DNA of 53,062 nucleotides. Source: an uncultured Propionibacteriaceae bacterium. GTDB lineage: Bacteria; Actinomycetota; Actinomycetes; Propionibacteriales; Propionibacteriaceae. The DNA lies in NCBI GenBank assembly GCA_936924635.1, contig CAKZHP010000051.1, positions 1 through 53,062 on the forward strand, given 5' to 3'. Below the pieces are notes generated by a model. That model had not been told where the DNA came from. It worked only from the letters and a program-made list of their open reading frames with translations, and ran no database searches. Both the position numbers and the translations under genes were made by a program. Shown here in pieces: positions 34,803-41,339 of the stretch. How positions within the stretch are numbered: position 1 is the first letter of the stretch; the number at the start of each line of letters is the position of its first letter.

Positions 34803-34829
34803 TTGGCACACTCATCGGGTGAGTGCTAA
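34803..34829 (-). promoter_or_regulatory. CIRCE operator 1 (downstream of the groES promoter)
   Basis: TTGGCACAC, 9 nt, GAGTGCTAA: one half matches the CIRCE consensus exactly, the other 7 of 9. It lies just downstream of the -10 box of the groESL promoter, where HrcA binding would block initiation. The transcript also contains it. Confidence 0.88.
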
Positions 34830-34833
34830 CCGG

Positions 34834-34862
34834 AATCTATACCCGCGTTAGCACTCCTTCAA
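34834..34862 (-). promoter_or_regulatory. groESL promoter
   Basis: On the minus strand, TTGAAG (plus 34857-34862), a 17-nt spacer, then TAGATT (plus 34834-34839). Both boxes resemble vegetative sigma-factor hexamers and the spacing is ideal. The -35 box lies in the spacer of one CIRCE element and the -10 box is followed by the other. Confidence 0.75.
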
Positions 34863-34874
34863 GCCGAGTGCCAG
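34848..34874 (-). promoter_or_regulatory. CIRCE operator 2 (overlapping the -35 box)
   Basis: TTAGCACTC, 9 nt, GAGTGCCAG: the first half is perfect, the second 7 of 9. The -35 hexamer of the groESL promoter falls in its spacer, so HrcA bound here would compete directly with RNA polymerase. Confidence 0.9.
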
Positions 34875-35044
34875 GCACCGGGCACACGCGCACCCGCAGG
34901 TCGCCACCCCACCCATACAAGGGGGGCCGCGGTGGGACAGGAGCTCGCTGCCGACGTCACGACAGGCACCCCTTCGGCACGCTCGGCTGTACGCGCACCA
35001 ACCGCACGCCGCTGCGATGGAGAAAGGTATTGGAACGCTCAAGA

Positions 35045-35073
35045 TTAGAGATTCCTCATGAATCCCTGATAAC
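35045..35073 (+). promoter_or_regulatory. Candidate promoter with palindrome for the glycan cluster
   Basis: TTAGAG (35045-35050), 17 nt, GATAAC (35068-35073), 66 nt before the first glycosyltransferase. A palindrome GATTC-CTCAT-GAATC (35050-35064) lies inside the spacer. The local AT content is high for this genome. Hexamers match the consensus only partly. Confidence 0.35.
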
Positions 35074-35139
35074 GTGCTGATCACGGGCTGCTTCGGCGGC
35101 CCGGCTTGGGGAACAAACACTCTGTGGGGAGAGATTGTT

Positions 35140-35997
35140 ATGCGTCATGCCATCCGTCCGACGCGTCCACGCGTCTCGGTCGTCATCCCGACGATCAACG
35201 AGGCCAGGAACCTTGAGGTCCTGCTGCCTGACATGCCTGAGGTGCACGAGGTCGTGATCGTGGACGCCGGGTCGACCGACGACACCATCGAGGTCGCGCA
35301 GCGTCTGATGCCGAACGTCCGCGTCGTGCAGCAGACCCGCAAGGGCAAGGGCAACGCCCTGGTCTGCGGCATGCGGGCCGCCACGGGCGACATCATCGTC
35401 ACCCTCGACGCCGACGGCTCAGCCGATCCGTGCGAGATCGAGTTCTTCGTCGACGCCCTGGTCGCCGGCGCCGACTTCGCCAAGGGCTCGCGTCACATGG
35501 AGGGCGGCGGCAGCGACGACCTGACGCTGCTCCGCTCTCTGGGCAACCGCGGGCTCAACCTGGTCAGCAACCTGCGCCTGGGCGCGAAGTTCACCGATCT
35601 TTGCTACGGCTACAACGCCTTCTGGACCGACGTGCTGCCGGCGCTCGACCTGCCCGACACCCAGCTCCCGACCCCCGCCCACGGCGGCAAGGTCTGGGGC
35701 GACGGGTTCGAGATCGAGACGCTGGTGACCGTCCGGGTCGCCCAGGCCGGGCTCGCCGTCACCGAGGTGCCCAGCTTCGAGCTCGACCGCATCTTCGGCG
35801 AGAGCAACCTGCGCACGTTCTACGACGGTCAGCGCGTGCTGCGCACGATCGCCAAGGAGACCTGGACCCGCGGCCGCGGACGGAAGGGTCCCGACCTGGT
35901 CCAGGCCGCGCCCCGGCACGACCACCTCGCCACGTGCAAGCTGCGCACGCGTCAGCGCGCGCTCGAGACGGTGGACTCGTCGGCTCCGGCCGCCTGA
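35140..35997 (+). CDS. GT2 family glycosyltransferase (dolichol-phosphate-mannose-synthase-like)
   Basis: A 285-aa GT-A fold enzyme: VSVVIPTINEARNLEVLL nucleotide-binding start, VDAGSTDDT, and the metal-binding LDADGSADP (DxD type). A later NRGLNLVSNLRLGAKFTDLCYGYNAF segment is typical of GT2 enzymes that charge a polyprenyl phosphate or transfer the first sugar. No membrane helices, so it is cytosolic or peripheral. The ATG at 35140 has a strong GGGGAGAGA site; an in-frame codon 66 nt upstream lacks one. It is the first gene of the surface-glycan cluster, divergent from groESL. Confidence 0.87.
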   Translation: MRHAIRPTRPRVSVVIPTINEARNLEVLLPDMPEVHEVVIVDAGSTDDTIEVAQRLMPNVRVVQQTRKGKGNALVCGMRAATGDIIVTLDADGSADPCEIEFFVDALVAGADFAKGSRHMEGGGSDDLTLLRSLGNRGLNLVSNLRLGAKFTDLCYGYNAFWTDVLPALDLPDTQLPTPAHGGKVWGDGFEIETLVTVRVAQAGLAVTEVPSFELDRIFGESNLRTFYDGQRVLRTIAKETWTRGRGRKGPDLVQAAPRHDHLATCKLRTRQRALETVDSSAPAA

Positions 35998-36102
35998 ACC
36001 GAGATCGCAGGCGTCCCGGGCAGCCCGGCCCTGGCGCGGCACCTGCTCGTCCGGCACCGCTGAACGGTGCCCAGTGATGGTCTACCGAGGGGGGAGACGA
36101 CC

Positions 36103-37089
36103 ATGCAGAGCGTGACCATCGTCGTCTGTGCCTACACGCTCGCACGCTGGCCCGACATCCGGGACGGCGCCACGGAGGCTGCGGCCCAGCTCGAGGCCTC
36201 CGGTCGCGAGGGCGGCGTGGTCATCGTCAGCGACCACAACCCGGAGCTGTTCGCCAAGGCCACAGCCGAGCTGGCGGGGCCGCGGATCACGGTCATCGAG
36301 AACGCGCGCAAGCGCGGCCTCTCGGGCGGCCGCAACACCGTCATCGAGCAGCTGGACACCGACCTGGTCGTCTTCCTGGACGACGACGCGGTGCCCGAGC
36401 CGGAGTGGCTGGAGCTGCTGCTCGCGCCGTTCGACGACCCCGACGTCGTCGTCACCGGCGGCGCGGCGACCCCCCGCTGGTCCGAGGGCACCGAGCGCCC
36501 CGTCACCCTCCCCATCGGGTTGTCGACGCGCGGCGAGCTGGACTGGGTCGTCGGCTGCACGTACACAGGTCAGCCGACCGAGCTCGCCCCCGTGCGCAAC
36601 GTCATGGGCTGCAACATGGCGTTCCGGGCCGTGGTGTTCCAGGCCGCCGGACTGTTCGGTGAGGACCTGGGGCGGGTCGGCACGGTGCCGTACGGCTGCG
36701 AGGAGACCGAGCTCTGCATCCGCGCCACCGAGGCCATCCCCGGCAGCCGGATCCTGTTCGAGCCGAGGTCGCTGGTGCGTCACCGCGTCAGCCCCGACCG
36801 GCTCACCTGGCGCTACCTGCTGCGCCGCTGCTACGCCGAAGGCATCTCGAAGGCTGCTGTCACAGAGCGCACGAGCCGCCAGGCGTCCCTGAGCACCGAG
36901 CTCTCGTACACGACGACTGTGCTCCCCCGAGCGGTCGTACGGGAGCTCGGGTCGACACCGTCGTCCCCGCGCCGGTCACTTGCCGGCGCGGCGGCGATCG
37001 TGGGCGGCTTCGCCGTGACCGGCGTCGGCTACGTCGTGGGCCGGATCGCCATCAGGCGCGGCCGCACCATCAGTCTCAAAGAGGGGTGA
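36103..37089 (+). CDS. GT2 family glycosyltransferase
   Basis: 328 aa. VTIVVCAYTLARWPDI start, NARKRGLSGGRNT, and the DxD-type motif VVFLDDDAVPEPEWL are the GT2 donor and metal sites; MGCNMAFRAVVFQAAGLFGEDLG and EETELCIRA form the acceptor half. The C-terminus has a hydrophobic segment (AAAIVGGFAVTGVGYVVGRIAI), probably a membrane anchor. The ATG at 36103 follows GGGGGGAGA. It runs into the methyltransferase gene with 5 nt between stop and the next ATG. Sugar specificity cannot be read from the sequence. Confidence 0.88.
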   Translation: MQSVTIVVCAYTLARWPDIRDGATEAAAQLEASGREGGVVIVSDHNPELFAKATAELAGPRITVIENARKRGLSGGRNTVIEQLDTDLVVFLDDDAVPEPEWLELLLAPFDDPDVVVTGGAATPRWSEGTERPVTLPIGLSTRGELDWVVGCTYTGQPTELAPVRNVMGCNMAFRAVVFQAAGLFGEDLGRVGTVPYGCEETELCIRATEAIPGSRILFEPRSLVRHRVSPDRLTWRYLLRRCYAEGISKAAVTERTSRQASLSTELSYTTTVLPRAVVRELGSTPSSPRRSLAGAAAIVGGFAVTGVGYVVGRIAIRRGRTISLKEG

Positions 37090-37094
37090 TCCCG

Positions 37095-38339
37095 ATGAGT
37101 GACGTCTGCCGCCTCTGCGGCGCGACCGACCTCGACTCCGTCCTCGACCTCGGCGCCAGCCCGCCCTGCGAGTCCTTCCTCCCGGCGGAGGCGCTCGACC
37201 TGCCCGAGCCCACGTACCCGCTCCACCTGCGGCTGTGCCGCGAGTGCCTGCTGCTGCAGATCCCAGCGCTGATCGTGCCCGCGGAGACGTTCACCGACTA
37301 CGCGTACTTCTCGTCCTTCTCCACCTCCTGGGTCGAGCACGCGGGCCGGTTCGTCGAGCAGGCGGTGACCGACCTGGGCCTGACCTCCGACAGCTTCGTG
37401 GTGGAGGTCGCCAGCAACGACGGCTACCTGCTGCAGCACGTGGTCGGGCGCGGCATCGGCTGCCTCGGCATCGAGCCCAGCGTGAACGTCTCGGCGGCGG
37501 CGCGCGACAAGGGCGTCCCCACGCTCACGGCCTTCCTCGACGAGGACGTGGCCCGGTCCGTACGCGCCGAGCACGCCCCCGCCGACCTGGTCGTCGCCAA
37601 CAACGTCTGGGCGCACATCCCCGACGTCATCGGCTTCACCCGCGGCCTGCGCGCCCTGGTGGCCGACACCGGCCGGGTCTCCATCGAGGTGCACCACGCG
37701 CTGTCCCTGGTGACCGAGGCGCAGTTCGACACCATCTACCACGAGCACTTCCAGTACTGGACGGTGCTCGCCGCCCGCCGTGGCCTCGCCGCCGGTGGCC
37801 TCCGGCTGGTCGACGTGGAGCTGATCCCGACCCACGGCGGCTCCATCCGCCTGTGGGCCGCGCCCGAGGAGTCCGACGCCGCCGAGAGCCCGCGCGTCGC
37901 CCAGGTCGAGGCGCTGGAGCGCGAGGCAGGCCTGGGTACGCCCGAGGGGTACACGGGTCTCGCGGACCGGGTCGCCACGATCCGCGACGACCTGGTGGCC
38001 TACCTGATCGAGGCGCGGCGCGAAGGGCGTCGCGTCGCGGCGTACGGGGCGCCCGGCAAGGGCAACACGCTGCTCAACTACTGCGGGATCCGGCCCGACC
38101 TCGTCGCGTACGCGGCCGACCGCAACCCGTACAAGCACGGGCGCTTCACCCCCGGGGTACGCATCCCGGTGGTGACACCCGAGCACCTGGTCGAGGACCA
38201 GCCCGACGACGTGCTCGTGCTGCCGTGGAACCTCCGTGAGGAGATCACCCGGCAGCTCAGCGAGACGCTCCCGGCTGGGACCCGGCTGGTCTTCGCACTA
38301 CCCAAGCTCGACGTGGTGATCCTGGGGGGGACGTCATGA
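37095..38339 (+). CDS. Sugar C-methyltransferase (zinc-binding, TylC3/NovU-like)
   Basis: A 414-aa SAM-dependent methyltransferase with the three-part layout of NDP-sugar C-methyltransferases. There is a zinc knuckle with Cys5, Cys8, Cys48 and Cys51, a Rossmann SAM domain with VVEVASNDGYLLQHV and NNVWAHIPD, and a C-terminal Methyltransf_14-like domain with AYGAPGKGNTLLNYCG. The catalytic motif YHEH (215-218) is intact. Such enzymes add a methyl to C-3 or C-5 of NDP-4-keto-6-deoxysugars to make branched-chain sugars. ATG at 37095 behind AGAGGGG; a GTG 9 nt upstream is less likely. It overlaps the next gene by 4 bp (ATGA). Confidence 0.85.
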   Translation: MSDVCRLCGATDLDSVLDLGASPPCESFLPAEALDLPEPTYPLHLRLCRECLLLQIPALIVPAETFTDYAYFSSFSTSWVEHAGRFVEQAVTDLGLTSDSFVVEVASNDGYLLQHVVGRGIGCLGIEPSVNVSAAARDKGVPTLTAFLDEDVARSVRAEHAPADLVVANNVWAHIPDVIGFTRGLRALVADTGRVSIEVHHALSLVTEAQFDTIYHEHFQYWTVLAARRGLAAGGLRLVDVELIPTHGGSIRLWAAPEESDAAESPRVAQVEALEREAGLGTPEGYTGLADRVATIRDDLVAYLIEARREGRRVAAYGAPGKGNTLLNYCGIRPDLVAYAADRNPYKHGRFTPGVRIPVVTPEHLVEDQPDDVLVLPWNLREEITRQLSETLPAGTRLVFALPKLDVVILGGTS

Positions 38340-39064
38340 AGGTGGTTCTGTTCTGCGGCGGGTACGGCATGCGGATGCGCGGCTGGGAGGGCGAGGGGCT
38401 GCCCAAGCCGCTGCAGCTCGTCGGCGACATGCCGCTGGTGGTGCACGTGATGCACTACTACGCCTCGTTCGGTCACACGGACTTCGTGCTCTGCCTCGGC
38501 TACGCCGCCGACCAGGTGCGCGACGCGGTGATGGAGGCGGTGGCCGCCGACCCGCGCGCCGCGTCGTGGCACGTGGAGTGCGTCGACACCGGCCTCGCCA
38601 CCGCCATCGGTGAGCGTCTGCACCGGGTGCGCGAGCATCTGGCCGGCGAGGAGATGTTCTTCGCGAACTATGCCGACGTGCTCTCCGACGTGTCGCTGGA
38701 CGCGATGGTGGAGCGGTTCCAGGCGTCTCCTGAGGCGGCGGGCATGGTGCTGGCCGTCAAGCCCCAGGCCTCGTTCCACGTGCTCGACATCGGTGACGAC
38801 GACAAGGTCGACGCGCTGCGCTCGGTCGGCGACCTGGCCGTGCGCGAGAACGGCGGGTACATCGTGCTGCGGCCGAAGATCTTCGAGCACCTCGGCGGTG
38901 GCCGCGACCTGGTGACCGACGCGTTCGGCGCGGTGATCCCCGACGGCGGCGTGATCGCCTACCGCCACGACGGCTTCTGGATGCCCGCCGACACCTTCAA
39001 GGAGCGCGCCGTCCTGCACGAGATGTGGGAGGCGGGCGACGCGCCCTGGGCGCGGTGGGTGTGA
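38336..39064 (+). CDS. Glucose-1-phosphate nucleotidyltransferase (cytidylyltransferase-like)
   Basis: 242 aa. The nucleotide-binding signature is a variant, FCGGYGMRMRG...LPKPL, followed by FFANYADVLSDVSL (metal Asp) and a C-terminal MPADTFKERAVL like that of RfbF-type glucose-1-phosphate cytidylyltransferases. It would make an NDP-hexose, the entry substrate of the cluster's sugar pathway. It overlaps both neighbours (ATGA at 38336-38339, TGATG at 39062-39066), so it is part of a tightly coupled run with the methyltransferase and the deacetylase. Base specificity (CTP or UTP/dTTP) is inferred. Confidence 0.82.
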   Translation: MKVVLFCGGYGMRMRGWEGEGLPKPLQLVGDMPLVVHVMHYYASFGHTDFVLCLGYAADQVRDAVMEAVAADPRAASWHVECVDTGLATAIGERLHRVREHLAGEEMFFANYADVLSDVSLDAMVERFQASPEAAGMVLAVKPQASFHVLDIGDDDKVDALRSVGDLAVRENGGYIVLRPKIFEHLGGGRDLVTDAFGAVIPDGGVIAYRHDGFWMPADTFKERAVLHEMWEAGDAPWARWV

Positions 39065-39723
39065 TGATCCTCGGCCCCGTACGCCGCCTCGTGCTCGTCG
39101 GCGCTCACTGCGACGACATCGCGATCGGCGCCGGCGCCACGGTGCGTACGGTCTGCGACGCCAACCCGGGCCTGGTCGTGCACGCGCTGGTGCTCACCGG
39201 CGCCGGGACCGCGCGCGAGGACGAGGAACGGGCCGCGCTCGCCGCGCTGTGCTCCGGCGCCGATCTCACCGTGACCGTGGCCGGCCTGCCCGACAACCGT
39301 CTGCCGGGCGCCTGGGCCGAGGCGAAAGCGGCCGTGATGGCGGCACGCGACGCGGTGGTCGCGGGTGGTGAGCCCGACCTGGTGATCGCCCCCCAACCCG
39401 GTGACGCGCACCAGGACCACCGCCTCGTCGCCGAGCTCTGCGGGCAGGCGTTCAGGCGGCAGCCGGTGTGGGGCTACGAGATCCTCAAGTACGAGTCCGA
39501 CCTGCCGGCCGTCGCCACGTACGTGCCGTGCACCCGCGACGACGCCCTCGCCAAGAGCCGTCTGCTGCACGAGCACTACCCCAGCCAGGCGGGGCACCCA
39601 TGGTTCGACGAGGCTGCCTTCACGGGCCTCATGCGGGTCCGGGGTGCACAGTGCAACGCTGCGTACGCTGAGGGTTTCGTGGTCGCGAAGACCACCGTCG
39701 ACATCAGGGGGGACGCGAGATGA
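39064..39723 (+). CDS. PIG-L (LmbE-like) family deacetylase
   Basis: 219 aa. Zinc site motif GAHCDDIAIGAG (the HxDD of the family) and the distal HQDHRLVAEL with the third ligand. PIG-L enzymes remove N-acetyl groups from GlcNAc-containing substrates (MshB, GlcNAc-PI, some NDP- or lipid-linked sugars). Here it lies between a nucleotidyltransferase and an NDP-sugar SDR, so a sugar-nucleotide or lipid-linked intermediate is the likely substrate. The ATG shares a base with the upstream stop, and the end overlaps the SDR start by 4 bp. Confidence 0.88.
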   Translation: MILGPVRRLVLVGAHCDDIAIGAGATVRTVCDANPGLVVHALVLTGAGTAREDEERAALAALCSGADLTVTVAGLPDNRLPGAWAEAKAAVMAARDAVVAGGEPDLVIAPQPGDAHQDHRLVAELCGQAFRRQPVWGYEILKYESDLPAVATYVPCTRDDALAKSRLLHEHYPSQAGHPWFDEAAFTGLMRVRGAQCNAAYAEGFVVAKTTVDIRGDAR

Positions 39724-40736
39724 AGGTGCTGCTGACCGGAAGCCAGGGCTATCTCGGCACGGTGATGGCACCGGTGCTGCAGCGGGAGGGGCACGAGGTC
39801 ACCGGGCTCGACGTGGGCTGGTTCGCGCCCATGGTGCTGGGCCCCGAGCCGACGGACCCGCCGACGCTGACGACGGACCTGCGCGACGTCACGGCCGCCG
39901 ACCTGGAGAGCTTCGACGCCGTCATCCACCTGGCCGCGCTGTCGAACGACCCGCTGGGCTTCCTGGCGCCCGAGATCACCTACGACATCAACCACCACGC
40001 CTCGTCGCGGCTGGCCCGCCTGGCCAAGGAAGCCGGCGTGGGCCGGTTCCTCTACTCCTCGACCTGCTCGGTGTACGGAGCGGCGGGCACCGGCCTGGTC
40101 GCCGAGGACGCGGACCTCGCGCCCGTCACCCCGTACGCGGAGAGCAAGGTGCGCGTGGAGGCCGACCTCGACGAGCTCAGCGACGAGGACTTCGTGACCT
40201 GCTCGCTGCGCAACGCCACCGCGTTCGGGTTCTCGCCCCGGCTGCGCGCCGACATCGTGCTGAACAACCTCGTGGGCCACGCGCTGCTCTCGGGCGAGGT
40301 GCTGGTGCTCTCCGACGGCACCCCGTGGCGGCCGCTGGTGCACGCCGCCGACATCGCCGAGGTGTTCGCGGCCGCGCTGGTCGCCCCCGCCGACCGGGTC
40401 AACGGCGCGAAGATCAACGTGGGCACCGAGACCAACAACGTCACCGTGGCCGAGATCGCCGAGGCGGTCGCGGCCGAGACCGGGGCGACCATACGCATCA
40501 CGGGCGAGGCCGGCAACGACCCCCGCTCCTACCGCGTGGACTTCTCGCTGCTGCGCGAGCTGCTGCCGGAGGCGAAGGTCTCGTGGTCGATCGCCGACGG
40601 GGCCAAGGAGCTGGTCGCCGCGTACACCGAGAACGGCCTCACCAAGGACGCCTTCGATCACCGGTTCGTGCGCCTGGCCCGCATCAAGCAGCTGCTCGAC
40701 GCTGGCGAGCTCGACGCGCGGCTGCACGTCGTCTGA
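39720..40736 (+). CDS. NAD-dependent NDP-sugar epimerase/dehydratase (extended SDR)
   Basis: 338 aa. Rossmann motif TGSQGYLGTVM, HLAALSNDP, YSSTCSVYG and the catalytic pair YAESK (Tyr and Lys) are in place. RNATAFGFSPRLRADIVLNNLV and WRPLVHAADIAEV form the sugar-nucleotide pocket. Close types include GalE-like epimerases and 4-ketoreductases; I cannot tell which. No separate 4,6-dehydratase lies in the window, so this SDR or an enzyme elsewhere must provide that step if the product is a 6-deoxysugar. It overlaps the PIG-L gene by 4 bp. Confidence 0.88.
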   Translation: MKVLLTGSQGYLGTVMAPVLQREGHEVTGLDVGWFAPMVLGPEPTDPPTLTTDLRDVTAADLESFDAVIHLAALSNDPLGFLAPEITYDINHHASSRLARLAKEAGVGRFLYSSTCSVYGAAGTGLVAEDADLAPVTPYAESKVRVEADLDELSDEDFVTCSLRNATAFGFSPRLRADIVLNNLVGHALLSGEVLVLSDGTPWRPLVHAADIAEVFAAALVAPADRVNGAKINVGTETNNVTVAEIAEAVAAETGATIRITGEAGNDPRSYRVDFSLLRELLPEAKVSWSIADGAKELVAAYTENGLTKDAFDHRFVRLARIKQLLDAGELDARLHVV

Positions 40737-40752
40737 GGCCTGCTCGATGACC

Positions 40753-41301
40753 TCAGCCGCGCAGCCGCTCCACCAGCGCCGCCCACGAGCCGGCGCCGCG
40801 GTCGCGCTCGCTCATCAGGTGCTCGCCGGGGCGCCACGCGATGCCCAGGTCGGGGTCGTCGAACCGTACGCCGACGTCCTCGCTCGGGTCGTGCGGCCGG
40901 TCGATGCGGTACTGCACATCGGCCGGCCCGTCGAGCACCTGGAACCCGTGCAGACAGCCCGCTGGCACGTACAGGGCGCGGAAGTCGGTGTCGTCCAGCA
41001 CCACGGCGACGTGACGCCCGAAGCTGGCCGACCCCAGGCGCGCGTCCACCACCACGTCGAGCACCGCGCCCCGAGAGACGCGCACGAGCTTCGACTCCCC
41101 CGCGCCGGTGCGACCGTGCAGCCCGCGCAGCACGCCGGGCTCGGAGCGCGACTGCGAGTCCTGCGTCTTTGGCCCGAAGGTGATGCCGTGCGCGGCGCCG
41201 ATGGCGGCGTCGTACGTTCGGGTGAACACCCCCCGCTCGTCGCGGTGCGGCGTCGGCGTGAGCAGCAGCACGCCGTCGAGGTCGGTCGTCGTGACGTCCA
41301 T
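40753..41301 (-). CDS. dTDP-4-dehydrorhamnose 3,5-epimerase family protein (RmlC-like)
   Basis: 182-aa cupin. The RmlC pattern is present: DERGVFTRTYD, SRSEPGVLRGLHGR (catalytic His region), RGAVLDVVVDAR, FRALYVPAGCLHGFQVL and DIDLGIAW-like DPDLGIAWRP at the end. It epimerises C3 and/or C5 of an NDP-4-keto-6-deoxyhexose. It is encoded against the direction of its neighbours, between the SDR gene and the fusion gene, and is divergent from the latter by 38 nt. The rest of the rhamnose pathway (RmlA, B, D) is not in this window. Confidence 0.85.
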   Translation of the reverse strand: MDVTTTDLDGVLLLTPTPHRDERGVFTRTYDAAIGAAHGITFGPKTQDSQSRSEPGVLRGLHGRTGAGESKLVRVSRGAVLDVVVDARLGSASFGRHVAVVLDDTDFRALYVPAGCLHGFQVLDGPADVQYRIDRPHDPSEDVGVRFDDPDLGIAWRPGEHLMSERDRGAGSWAALVERLRG

Positions 41302-41339
41302 GCCGCGATTCTGCCGGATGCTCCCGCGAGGAGGGCTCG

